From contig NC_092462.1 in the NCBI RefSeq assembly GCF_047495875.1, positions 30,148,523 to 30,212,522 of the forward strand: a DNA stretch of 64,000 nucleotides, given 5' to 3'. Within the stretch, counting starts at the first letter, position 1. Each line of letters starts with the position of its first letter. The notes under the pieces are model-generated. The model had not been told where the DNA came from. It made no database searches and saw nothing but the letters and a program-made list of their open reading frames with translations. The stretch comes from Pithys albifrons albifrons. Its lineage: Eukaryota; Chordata; Aves; Passeriformes; Thamnophilidae. This document shows positions 1 to 12,400 of this stretch, piece after piece. Both the position numbers and the translations under genes were made by a program.

Positions 1-628
1 TCAGCTGGCCTGTAGTTAGGAGCCTAGTTTATTCTCTAGGTAAAGTTTCTCATCAAATACAATGTCATGAGAACTTATTTTTTTGATCGCATATTGTAAG
101 CGTAAATATATTCAAATCCATGTAGTGTTAGAAATAATGGATAATAGGTCTCTCATATTTCCTTCATCTGTTTAAAAATTATCTTACATGTTAGAATTCT
201 AACAATATTTTGTGTTTTATTTGGAGGAGTTTGGGTTGTTTGTTTGCTTCTTTAATGGTAAGTTGAAGATAACTTTTAGTGTTATAAAATCTGAATAAAG
301 TGACAAGGAAATAACCTTTAAAGTTTGCAGAAGATTATAAAGAAGATATAAAGAATATAAAACATTATAATAAGATTTAGAGTCATTTGCTGAAAACATT
401 TAAATATATTGACCCATGTGTTAGCATAGCCCTTTTATTATTAAGTGAACACATGCTCGATTTTAATTGCTTCTCTCATATAAGAATGATTTTATGAACT
501 TGAGTTAATGATGATTAACTTTGAAATCTTACATATCATGAGTTGTTGTGATAAATTTAGGTGAAAGAGAGGTGAAGCATTTGTGATTCAAAGAGGGGCA
601 TAAACCAGATGATACTGGTGATATCATT
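1..628. other. Intergenic, no gene seen
   Basis: AT-rich unique sequence with no repeat family or exon I can name. Confidence 0.7.
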
Positions 629-773
629 GGGGTGAGATCGGCTCAGTTGGTTAAACCTTGGTTGTAATAATGCCAAGGTCATGGGTTCAATCCCCTGTGT
701 GGGCCATTGGCTTGAGAGTTGGACTCGATGATCCTTGTGGGTCCCTTCCAACTCAGGATAGTTTGTGATTCTG
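629..773 (+). mobile_element. tRNA-Ile-derived SINE with CR1 tail (TguSINE1-like)
   Basis: The 5' half is a tRNA-like body. GGCTCAGTTGGTTA carries the A-box region (about 640-653), GTAATAATGCCAAGG fits the anticodon arm of tRNA-Ile, and GGGTTCAATCCCC (683-695) is a near-perfect B box, closing with GTGGGCCA. It is followed by a CR1-X-type 3' end, TTGGACTCGATGATCCTTGT then GGGTCCCTTCCAACTCAGGA, and a GTGATTCTG tail. This head-plus-tail structure is that of TguSINE1, a SINE of passerine birds moved by CR1 machinery (literature knowledge). The copy is about 145 bp with scattered substitutions and no clear target duplication. It is not a functional tRNA gene, because the 5' acceptor side does not pair with the 3' side. 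Confidence 0.85.
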
Positions 774-2662
774 TCCAGTCCAGTGGGTATGTTCTGAGTG
801 CCACCACACAGATTGCAGGGCAGGATCACGGGGGACCCAGACCAAATAATGACATCACCGAGCTCAGCAGGAACTGGCCAGCAGACCAGTGGCCTGTAAA
901 AATAATTTATTTGAAAAACATGAAAGAGACCACTGCAGGAGTGGTCAGGCAGAGAAGTCCAGATCCCTGATCTCTGCTCTTGGCTCCATATATATTATTG
1001 AATGTTGCAGTGCTTCTCATTTCCATTTATTTACTTTTTCAACTACTCAGAAATCCAAAATTTCTGGATATTACTAAGTTGTTTGCAAGCCAAGCTCTGG
1101 CAAATCAACTCTGTACTTCTGGCACAGAAGTCCCTGTGGCAAGGCAGTGAGGGGTCGGTTAGCTGGCACACCCCTGTAGCCCTGAAGAGCTGGGGCCTGC
1201 CTTACAATCGGTACGTGCCCAGCAGTGCAGAATGAACATTCAGTGCACACCACCCCCAGACAGCGGTGGGCAGGAGTGAGGAACACACATGGGGAAGAGC
1301 CACTGGGGTGCCCTCCCCACGGCTGCATGCACAGCGGGGCTGTGGGCACCCTGCATGCCGGCTCTGCCTGGGAACAGCACCTCCTCAGGCTGAGGAGAGG
1401 AGGAAAGGTGAGAAATGTGGCTGTTAAGTGAACATGAAATGCCAGAGACTGCCAGGGAGGCCCTTCTGGAAAAGACTGTGCTGCATGCAGAGTTTGTTCC
1501 TAGCAGACTGGGCTGCAGCCCCACTGTGAAGGTAAATGCCTGTCCCCCCACTAGAGCTCCCTGCTCCATTTGAGGAGCTGGGCATGGCACCACATGCTGA
1601 ATGGCCACCCAAAGCTGAGATTTGTCTTTTAGACCTCGTGGTTCCTAAGTGATATGTTAAGCTCTTTCTTCTCTGATGGTTTCTTAACCTTTTTTGGGCC
1701 CTGTCTAGACTTCTTCATACATATCACCCCATAAACCCCAGTGAGACTCTCGGGGCCTTACATCCCCTCGTACCTTGAGAAAACGTGTGCAGAGATAATG
1801 ACAGCAGGTAATATTTCACTTCTTGAAGTCCCTTGCCCACTGTCAACTGTGGCATGGCTGCTGTTGAGTTTAAGCTTTCCTTTCCATTCCAGCGTTGCTT
1901 GGTGGAGACAGAGCAGCTCAAGGAGCCACAAATGCAGAACCTCTGATAAAAGGCATTATGGAAATGCAAAAGCAGATACTATTAGTGTACTTAAGTATTA
2001 CTACTGTTCAAAGTCTCACATTGATAAATGAGTAGATTTAAATTCTTTCTCTTTTCTGCAAAAATAAAAATCTTCTGTATAGCAGAAATATTAATTAAAT
2101 TGAAAGATAAATTGCTTCTGTTGTATAGTTCCATTTTCTAATTCAAAACCTTTATATAGTGACATTAGGAAAATTCTGCAATAACAGACCAATATGATGT
2201 CAAAAGGAACATTATTTTTCCTGGCTGTTGTTTGGTACTGAGGAAAAACAACAAGAAACTTGTTTACATGCAAATGTCATCTGTATAAAAACCAGGTAAA
2301 AGCTTTAAAAAGAAGATATTACTACAAAGACATAATTTTCTTGAGGCAGAAAAAACAGAGGAAGCATTTTATGGCCATCAGCAGTCTCTCCATAAATCTG
2401 TACCATCAGGCATGCTGTGTAGTTGTCATGTATAGTGGTCTAAAAAAAGCCAGAGACCCTCAGCCTGGAGACTAAAAAGGGGAAATACAAGCAATGTGTC
2501 AAAGAATTTGCCGTCTGTGCTGAGCAGAAACCAGATGTTTTTTCTAGTAATTATTATTATGATAATTCATTTAAGTAGGAATAAAATAGGGCATGATTGT
2601 TTACTACAGCATGTTTTCCCTAGACAGGTCGGGAAATGAGAAAAAAATCTCAGAGGTTTTAC

Positions 2663-2699
2663 TCCTGGTTAAATGAATAAATTTTTCATTTAACCAGGA
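2663..2699. repeat. Perfect 15-bp inverted repeat (hairpin)
   Basis: TCCTGGTTAAATGAA at 2663-2677 and its exact reverse complement at 2685-2699, with a 7-base loop. Too short for a microRNA precursor. Confidence 0.85.
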
Positions 2700-5224
2700 A
2701 TAAATATGGCAATGAAAATAGTTTTCATACATATTGCCTGGTAGCTGTGAATAGACATCAGACACTTTTTTATTCCACTAAGTCACTAGAGGCTGTTGAG
2801 GAATGTTAGGGAAGGTCACTTTGAATTTTTTTTTACTCCTGCTGAGATGGGAGCTGAACAGTGGAAGACTGGAAGACTCTCAAGGAATTAGGAATCATCT
2901 GCCTTGGTATGTCTAGGTGTTTTTTTTAGGTAAAAATCACCTGTTGGGAAGGGATAGCACCTTGTGAGCCAGGTTTCTGAAGGTTATTGCAGGATATCCG
3001 TTGGATTTTGCCCTAGCATCTCTTACAGAAGTTGATTTCACATGTATACAAAAGTTTAAGATTATTAAATCTTCCTCAGTTTCTGGTGTTTTATTAGGGA
3101 CTCTTAGGAAGCAGAAAGTAATTTTTTCCTACTCCACTGCATATGATTACCTATCAGTGAGGTTTCTATATAGTGGTCAGAAAATATAAATCAGGTTGAT
3201 CTACTTAGTCTAAGAAGAAAAAGAATAGTTTTCAGCTGCTATCCTTTCTGAAAGCATTAAGTTGGAAGCTTTGAGTGAGTTAAGTCCTATAGAAAAATTA
3301 AAATCTAAACACAGTCTGGAGGAGTTTAATTGAAGAAGTGCATTACTAGGAGTCTCTCTCATGTTGAGGGTTAATTTATCACCCTGAATCCAATCACTTT
3401 ATAAAAAAAAAGCAGCGTGGGTTTCATTTACTTTGATGAGGTTTATTGCAAGATTCCAGAAAATCAATTTTACTGTGAGCCATATTAAACCCAGGGGAAT
3501 ATAAACACTATATGTACTACACATAACTTCTTGTTATTGCTTACTGGATCACTGGGGAAATTATATGTTTACCATGAGGAAAGGTTATGGCTGCGTTCCT
3601 TGTCTTGGGTAACTCCCAACCTGCCCATCGTAGTGAAATAAAATAAAATGGTAGAGTTCAGAATCAGCACTTAATTTGTCTTCATATAGCCTGAGGTATA
3701 GAAACACTCAGCAATAGTGACTTGATTTTCCAAAGAGCTTTAAATAACTGTTATGTTATATACTATCTCTCTCTTGCTTTGCAAACAGATGGTAGGTGCA
3801 GGCAATAGACATGCCGCTGCTGGTTGGCCAACTCCAAGTAATTCTTCCTCATAGAAGTTCTTGAGATACAAAGGCAGAACGGACGGGCAGTTAACTTGGA
3901 AGTGGTCAAGTTTGATCTGCTGGTTAGGGACTATGAAGAAAATTTGAAGGAATTTCTCTTGTATGTTTACTCTGCCTTCCCTCCCTATCTGATTTTCATA
4001 CTTGTGGAATTTTATGTGAAATAAAAACTACAGCAAAGTAATTTTGCATTAAAATGTTATGTTCCCTCTGGCACTAGCAGGTCAGAAACTCATTTGGGGT
4101 TGCACTCGATAGACGGTTTCCTGTTTCACAGTTTTTTATATACCAGTAAAGTCAGAACATGTTCCATTTATTGGTATTTTTTTCTCCTCATCCAGCCTTA
4201 TAGATTATTGTGTCCTAGCTATGTTGAAGCTGGCATAATGGACAAAAATTAATGGTCTTTACATGAGGAAACTTAGATTGCAAATAAATATACAGAAGTC
4301 ATTTCCCATACAAAAAGGCACCAGAATTCAAGAAAGCATATTTCAAAATCAGATGCATGTAGCCTGTTTCATGATGATTTTAATAATTTCTCTTCCCCAG
4401 TGTCAGGCTCTGCTATGCTGTGACAGAAAATGAGCAGCTCCCCATGGCTAAAGTGGAAGTGCAGAGCAATGCATTTGTCCATGTGTCATATCCATGCGCG
4501 TTTCATAAGAACTAAGGTGGGTGTCTGAGAAGTCCTAAATGTGGTTAAATACTCAGTGTGATCTGGTTTTTGAAAGAAATGGAGATCCTAACTCCCGTAC
4601 TAACTTTTGAGACTTCTTCCTTATGATGTGATGTCTGTTATTGTTTGTAGTTTCATTTGCAGATCATATTTGGTAGTGTCCTAATAAATAAGGTCTTGAT
4701 TGGGCCAAACTCTCTGTGAAATGTCTGTGAAGTATGAGAAGAAAGAAGTGAGATGTAACCATTATGTGAAAGTATAAAATCTTATGATTTATGGATGGTT
4801 GTAAAAGTATTGTAACAATAAATTTGGAAAAAACAATGGAAAAATCAATCTCCAGAAATATTTATAAGTCCTTCTAATGCCTGTCTATCTGTGTATGTTT
4901 ACTTACATCCTTCTAAGGATGTATAAGTTGGAACAACAATTTACAGACTTTGATTCACAGCAACATTGTCAGTAATCCTTTTGTCTCTCTGTGGAAAAAA
5001 GTCACACTTTTTAGTGACCTATTTCAAATAATTAATTTTTTGAAAAGCAGAACACACAAATTCAGTAAAAGAAAAGTTATTGCAGACTCTCATTATCTTG
5101 TTGCCACTTTTTCTCTCCCCTGTCTGTTGTGCGTTGTATTTTTAAGAGTGAGTCCTTGAAGTGTAAGATGTTTCTTGCCATTGATTTTATTCTGCAACTG
5201 AGTAAAAGTGTGAAAACAAATAAG

Positions 5225-5269
5225 AGTGGTTAAAAAGGAATGAGACAAATAGCAGTGGTTAAAAAGGAA
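5225..5269. repeat. 16-bp direct repeat with 29-bp period
   Basis: AGTGGTTAAAAAGGAA occurs at 5225-5240 and 5254-5269. Probably a small local duplication. Confidence 0.75.
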
Positions 5270-8200
5270 GGAATACCTGTTCTTATTTCGTGTTGTTCTT
5301 TTGAGTCTAGTCATTGGGACTCTGGTGCAGAGTCACTGTCAGAAAGAGGATGGGGATTTGTCATGGATTTGGGTTTGATCTTGGCAATCCAGGGTAAAGC
5401 GTGTGGCTTTGTGTTCTGAATTGCAGAGATCCTTTCACATTAGATTTGCCTCAAAGGGAAATTAGGCTGAAATGCCAATACCTTTGAATATCCTATCCAC
5501 AACATTTCTTGGATTCTCTTTAGTTGTGTTTTTTCTTTGTATACAGAGCACTTGAGCAAGTGGGAAGTAGCCTAGAGCTGGTGAATACAGAAGATGCTTT
5601 CTGAAGCTGGGGCTTGACTATGCTCAGACATATTTCTAAGGGCACAGCATGTGGCTGGGGAGCAGTCAGTATCTTCAGCAAATGAACAAAAGCATGAGAA
5701 TCTAACCAAACACATTAAAATGTTTTGGTATTGAAATCTGTAAATACCTTTTTATTTGTAATATCTAAAGACTATTTTGTGTGAGTATGGGTGTTTTCAC
5801 ACCACACACAACGGAACAGTAAAAAAATCTTTAGTTTTGGTCAAATATTTTGTTCTTTCTTCATTCTTTTCTTTGTGTCTGTGCACCAAGGAACTGAATT
5901 ATGCTTCAGTAGCTAAACAAATTATGCAAAATTATACACCATGAATATTTTATATTACAGAACCCTGAAGCAAGGACTTTCAATGGCTTTATGTCTGGAG
6001 CAACCTGTGTCATACCCAGATGAATTCCACAACTGAGACGTCTCCTTCTTCCTAAAACTTTACTCAGGCCTTTATTTTATTTTTTTCTCTGCATTTGTCA
6101 ATGATTATTAATAGGAATGTCTCAAGGGTTTTATTGTATGTAAGAAAATGGAAGTTACTGCCATCAACCTTCTTTCTACTACTGCGTGAGGCAGGGAAGT
6201 TATTCCCCATATAATTCTGAATTTATTTAAAATTTCATTTCATACAAGGCAAGTAATGTGACAAAAACAGAGCTAAGTATAAAACAACTAACTAAACCAC
6301 ATTTCATCTGATACTGTACTGCACCTAGTCTGATATATCTTTGTTTTAATTATTTTGGTACATCAAAGTATATTTCCTTAGAAATATATTTCTACTTTTT
6401 CAGTAAAACTTTAATTACAAAACTATGTACACCTCTGTAGGGCAGGCAGTAGCTGTGGTACACTGGAAAATGAGAGGTGTTTATAGAAAATACTTTAAAT
6501 TTTTCATTATTTTACTAGTTTTAATTAGTGACTTTGTCCTGTTTCCACCTAATACTAAAGAGCTGGCATCTTGAGATCCCATGCATCTGCCCCTACAGTG
6601 AATGGCAGAACAGAAATCTTGTAGTTATAACCTAACAAGGATTCTTTTGCACTGCTTACTCGTTCCTGGGATGCAGAGCCTGTGAGTTACTGCCATGATT
6701 TTGACTACAAGTGGCACAGAAACAGGGAGGATGGGTGCTCATTAATCTTCAGTGTGTTTCAATACCTGTATAGCATTGGCAAACGCTGGAGTGGGTTTGT
6801 AATTTTGGGGGTAAAGGATACTGTTTACTATTCATTTAATACCACCAACTTTTCAAGAGCATGACTTGCACAAAGTCTCTACTAACTTATCCAAAGAATC
6901 TCCTCCTGCTCTTGGAAATAGTTTTGGGGATAGTTTGCCTGTTTTCTGTCCTTTTCATCCATCCTCTGCCTTTTGTTGATGCCAACATAGTTCAGCATAA
7001 AGTGAAATCTTTCCATTACAATAAAAGTATTCACTGCCACAGGTAATACTAACAATATATTAAAGCATGTATGCTTTAGGTTATGCCTACTGCTATAATA
7101 TTTTAGTATTGATCTATTTGTCCTCTGTTACAGCTAAAATTGAATGTGTCATTACAGACAAGACAGTTGCTGACAGATGTTCCTGTTTTGAAGGGTATTT
7201 AAGAATTTATTCAATTTAAGTGTATCCTTAAAATACTTTCTATAGCTGGAGCTGTAAAGAGTAGCTGTGTGCTGTGCTGTCTCTGTCTTATGCCTCTATG
7301 TATGGGTGTTCACCGCAGGTATGGTGCATGCCAGTCAATTAGAAAACATTGTGGCTGCACCACTCTTAGATTTGCTCTCCTTATTTTAGTAGAATTTCAA
7401 GGAGTTTTGCTTAAGTGAATTGTGTATTATTTTTCACTGGCCATCATGGATAGTACTATTCCAACATTAGCCAATGTTATTAGGTAATCAATAAACAATG
7501 CCTGTAACTGTCTTTTACTGCCTGGCAGACTGTGCACATGCATCACTGTAGATTATAGAAAGGAGGAAGAATGTATTTTGTTTTCATCTTACAAAACTGA
7601 TCTATGTTAACAACAAAGTGTGCAATTCAACAGTCCTCTATAAAAATGGTCTTATTTTGCATCTTTCTTTGTGCATTTTAGTGAGGTTTTTGCTCTGGTT
7701 TGACTATCCACTGTTTCAGTGGAATGTAAAAATTAGATTTTATGTTGTTCATTGTTTTTACGACTCAGTGGAAAGTGCAAGTAACATTCATAAATGTTGA
7801 TGGCCAGATAAAGTTGTAAAATATTACTCATGAATTAACCTGAGATCCAGATCAGATGAATGCAATGTTTCCTTTTTACTACAGGATGTGAGTGTAGGCT
7901 GAGAAAACACAATGCTAGTATTACAATCTCCTGATGATTTTATAGTACTTTACCTTTTAAAATGTTTTTTTACACTGAAACATGGAACGGTCACTAATGG
8001 CATAACTGATCCCATATACAGGATACAAGATTGGAGCAATACTACCTCTAAGGCTCTATAAAATGAAAGTCCTGATAAAGAATAGTACTATTTAAAACAG
8101 TTTCAGGCACAGGACCTCATTGTAGAGACAAATGAAACACAATGATTTTAAGAGAGAACCTCTGACTTAACCTGTATAAAAAAGGTGTAAGGATAGTGCA

Positions 8201-8886
8201 GTGTTTTTATTTAAGTGAGAAATATTGAATATTTATTGTGCTACCTTGAAAAAGACAATTGCAATATCCTGTCCATAAATACTTACAAATGTAGTATTTC
8301 TTTTGTCTGTTAAATAAAATTTCAGAGGAAGGAAAAATGTGCACAACTTTATTCAGAAGAATTTTACAGCAGAAAAGTGAGATTTTTTTAACAACTTTTA
8401 ATAAAATAGTGCATATATTGGCTGCTTTTTTTGATGGGATTTTTTAGTAACATTAAGTATGAGCCAGTTGAAATAACACACACAGCTGCAGGAAAGTAAT
8501 GCAAATTTTGACATTTGAGATTCAATAAATGGAAGCTTTGTTAACTTTTATACCAAAAATCCAGTATTTTGTTGTAAGCAAGCAGTGGAATTAAGAAGAC
8601 TATGCACTGAGTCTTAAAGTGAAGCAAGTCAGGGTGTGTTTAGTTTCTCTGAATACTGAGCATTTAAGTGAACTGACAGTTATTTAACCTTCTTTTGAAG
8701 AGAACCAATATTCCTACATTTTTCAAACCCTTTTTTTTTGTTTTTTCTACACTATATATTTGTTATATTAGATATATATGACATATTCAGAGGCATATAA
8801 AATGAATGGAAGTTCAGCTCCCATTGGAATCCAATGTAAGTTCAGTGTATTCCTCCTTCAAAAATCCCGGCCTTACATGATGACAG

Positions 8887-9004
8887 TTTTGGGGGTGTGG
8901 GTTTGGTGGTTTGGGTTTTTTGGTTGGTTGGCGGTTGTTTGGTTTGTTTGGTTTGATTTGGTTTAGTTTAGTTTGGTTTTTGTTTTTTTGTTTGTTTTTT
9001 TTTT
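8887..9004. repeat. GT-rich low-complexity tract (GGTTT-like)
   Basis: About 118 bases almost free of C, with irregular repeats of GGTTT, GGTTG and TTTGT, ending in T runs. It resembles an eroded pentamer array and is strongly strand-biased (G+T on plus). Confidence 0.85.
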
Positions 9005-12000
9005 ACTCTTTGGCATTATTTTTGACTGTAACAAAAAATCTTTAACAAATACACAGAGAGTGTAACTTGGATGAGGAGGAGTTTGGGTATTTGAAGGAGG
9101 ATGATTAAATGATCTGAATTAGGCTGTGAAACATATTCTGGCTGTAGGAGGACAACATTTGACATAACAAGTTGGCAGAACAGAGTAATCCGAGGCTCGA
9201 CTCTGACTTTCGTGTTTCAACTTTATACCAGTGGGGGGAAAAGTTAAATAATGGCTGTGAGGATGAGGGAGGAATGAATACCTGCTCAGGAAAGAGGATT
9301 TCAGTTTGTCACTGTCACTCACCTCTTGGACCTCATGTGCAAACACGTGGGAAGATAGGAAGAAAGATTATAATCTGGATGGATTTATGAACAGTTGTAT
9401 TAAAGAGGTTATTAAGAGAAAAATTTGCTAAGATATATTTGTACTACAATTTTCCTAGGTATCCTAAGGGAATTGAACATGTAATAAAATCCTTTTGTAT
9501 GTAGATTGTTGGAACTTGGGTTCACTGATAAGTTGCTAAGTTCAAATGAAAATCAATGTATTCCATCATAATTATGCAGTAATGATGTGTTCCAGGGAAT
9601 TCAGGTCCTCAAGTAGTTATTCCAAGCCTCTTTCTTCTTGTTCTGGAGATATCAGGATGGGTTTATTTTTAGACTATATTCTTCATGTCAACTCAAATTT
9701 AAATAGCTCCAGATCACCCTTGCATCAAAATAAACATTTGTATGTATTTGATAAATGTTAGATCTTTTCCTGTCTTTTGAGGTGCTAATGTGTGGATCTT
9801 TGAATTATATTTTCTAGCTCTAGGGACAGCACTTGAGTAAGGAATCACAATGTTTGAGATTTACTACTGGTACCATTTAACACTAATACAGCATTTTAAA
9901 CTGGAGAGCTTCAACATCTCAAGTTTATTATTCTCTTTGTATGAGTTTTTTATTTGTAGTGAGAAATGAAAAAAAAAATTACTTACAAATGTGGAATGCC
10001 AAGACAGGTTTCTTCTTTTACCTTGTTTTTCAGAAGTTGTGAGAAGGGATTGGTGAAGAGAATGTGAGGAAGCATAGCAGAGTTGGAGGCGCCCCTTGGT
10101 AGGCTAGATCTCCTCCTAGGAAGTTGTTAACCCATCTGGTACACTTGGGATAGCTAGCACCTAAATATGTGGAATCGTAGGAAGTACCTGATTCCCAGTC
10201 TGTGGAGCAACTCATAGAAGTCTCCAGAACTGTGACTCCCCTCAGGTCATCTTTACCCTATAGCAGCTTGCTGCAGAAGAGAAGGTCTGAGTTAAAGTTC
10301 TTAGTAAAGAGGCCACAGGAGAAGCTTTCACTGAGAAAGCTTTTGGACTTCCCAACTCCCACAGAAATTCACCTCTGCTACCAAGATGAATTCATATTGG
10401 TTTCAGCCCAGGAGGGTTGGAAAAATTGGGAGTGGCTGATAAAGAGTGTTTCAGAGGGAGAAAGGAGTTCTACTCTGGGAATTCCTTTAGATTTGGAATC
10501 CATTAATAAGCTTACTATAGTAAGACTTTGCTGTCCATCACATGACATGTTGAAGGACAAGCCGTGTCCTAAAAGGTGGAAGCACTTAATTTAATTTCCT
10601 AATGTGTACATCTATCTGTAAACGGCAAAAGACTTTTGCCTTGAGGTACAAAGCTTGTATGGAATGTAAATTAACTTCAAACTGAAATAATTCTTGGTTC
10701 TGAGCAAAAATAACATAATGGTTGTTATAACCATGTTTATGAAATGCTAAACTTTAACACACAGCAATCAGCCAAAGCGACACTGCAGTGTAAAAGACTG
10801 CACACTTAATAATTGTAAATGTTACATGAGTGCGAGTTGCTTGATTAAATTTATTAGAAATGTGTTATGAGCATTTTAAGAAATAAAGCATTTATCGCAA
10901 AATGAGGATTTCTTCACTTAAGCTCATTAGGAAATCACGCATCAATTCATGCATAATTACAGGGGAATTTCTGCCACTCACTACAAATCATTACCACATT
11001 AACTAGAGTTGACTTAATTTATCTGTGATTTGGAAAAGGTGGTATCTAAATAGGAAAATTAACTTATACAGAGGATGAAACTATCAACATCACCATAAAG
11101 GACCTAGCCTTCTGTTATTTATTAGACCAAGATGCACCTTTTAACTCTTTTATATGTAAAGCTTGTACTTTTGAATGAGCTCTAAAGGTTTTCTTTCCAT
11201 GTCAGAATCCCATATTATGGATCCAGTGCCAGGTACTTAATGAATCGTTGATAGTCAAGGCACGTTTACTTGCGCCAGACATACTCATTGTTTTTAATGA
11301 TCATTGCAGTTTGAGATTGAATTGAAAGGCTTTGGGGGAGACTGGGAGGTGGGGAAGGAGCAAGTTTTGCAGCGCTGGCAAGCCAGTCCCACAGCAGCAG
11401 AGCTGCCTCCTGCCAACACCCGCAGCGCTTATGCTGCACTGTGTGTGCGTTCCTGTGGTGTTAATGGTGGACACAGCTCTCACGTGGCCTCTTGCACCTT
11501 CTTTATTTCCCAGACTTTGCATAACTTTGAGAATGGTGTGAGATTGATAAGTCCAAGCTCATCATGTGGCTTGTCACCAGGTGTTTCTTTCACAGCTAGT
11601 TTGGGTGTTTTCTGTTGGTTAGTTCACAAGTACACTTGTGAAGGAGTGACTTAGGCTCAGAATGATTACACTGCGTGCTCATCTGTCCAGGAGATATGCA
11701 GAAATGTAGCCTTTTGAAACTCAGGCCCATACACTTAGAGAGAAATCACTCTGTAACTTTACAGCCTTTCATTATGTGGTGCATGTCTTGGTTCAAGCAT
11801 TTCCTCACTCTGTATTCAAGTGCTGTATCATTCTTACTATTGAAAAGTATTTATGTCACAGTTATTTGGTCTAATTGGAAGGTGGGTTTTGTCTTTTTTA
11901 ATCTAGGGCATTTCAGTCACATTAGCACCTTCCAGGGAACAATGGGCTGTGTATGAGGAGGTGAAGGAAGGCAGATGAAGAAGGGATCAGGAAAGTCAGA

Positions 12001-12060
12001 TACGTTTGAAATTGGCTTTGCTTTCAAAAATAATGTACCTGGAAATACATGTTCAGTTTT

Positions 12061-12181
12061 GTAGTGAAGTACTGGCCTCCCTGACATCCGATCCCATCAG
12101 ATCTCGGAAGCTAAGCAGGATCAGCCCCGGATTAGTACTTGGATGGGAGACTTCCTGGGAAATGCTGGGTGCTGTAGGTTC
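12061..12181 (+). pseudogene. 5S rRNA pseudogene
   Basis: The 3' two-thirds closely follow vertebrate 5S rRNA: ATCTCGGAAGCTAAGCAGGA (A-box region), TTAGTACTTGGATGGGAGAC (C-box region) and GGGTGCTGTAGGTT at the end. The 5' third is eroded (CCTCCCTGACATCCGATCCC against CACCCTGAACGCGCCCGATC), and the middle has TCAGCCCCGG where 5S has TCGGGCCTGG. The total of about 121 bp equals the normal length. No run of four T follows the end, so the RNA polymerase III terminator is missing. It is a dispersed pseudogene rather than a functional gene, or possibly a 5S-derived SINE head. Confidence 0.85.
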
Positions 12182-12366
12182 TAGTCCTGAGAAGTTCACT
12201 GTCACTGTCCAAGCTCGCTGGGCCGTGGCAGATAAACCTCAGGACTTAAACGGTGGGGCCAGTTCTGCGCACGCTGAGCCTCACCTAAAATCCACTGCGC
12301 AGGCTGGAAGGGCACACACACCCACGTGGGGAGAGCCCTTCCCAAGTCTTCGTTCGCGAAGCTCAG

Positions 12367-12367
<1 letters not shown>

Positions 12368-12398
<31 letters not shown>
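12368..12398. repeat. (CA)n microsatellite
   Basis: About 15 perfect CA units, 190 bp downstream of the 5S pseudogene. Likely length-polymorphic. Confidence 0.95.

Positions 12399-12400
<2 letters not shown>

Larger units (their letters stand above)
774..12060. other. Intergenic, no gene seen
   Basis: Mostly AT-rich with many stops in all frames. A GC-richer patch at about 1090-1600 gives overlapping short frames on both strands but no recognisable protein. Small repeats are listed separately. A block at about 10740-11040 has an AT-rich, homeobox-site-like makeup (e.g. ATGCATAATTAC at 10949-10960) and could be a conserved non-coding element. Confidence 0.65.

Noticed and set aside
640..706. 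Possible functional tRNA-Ile gene
   Set aside because: The A and B boxes are present but the acceptor stem does not pair and it is fused to a CR1 tail, so it is a SINE head.
10202..10594. 130-codon plus-strand frame
   Set aside because: It starts at GTG and has no recognisable domain or supporting context.
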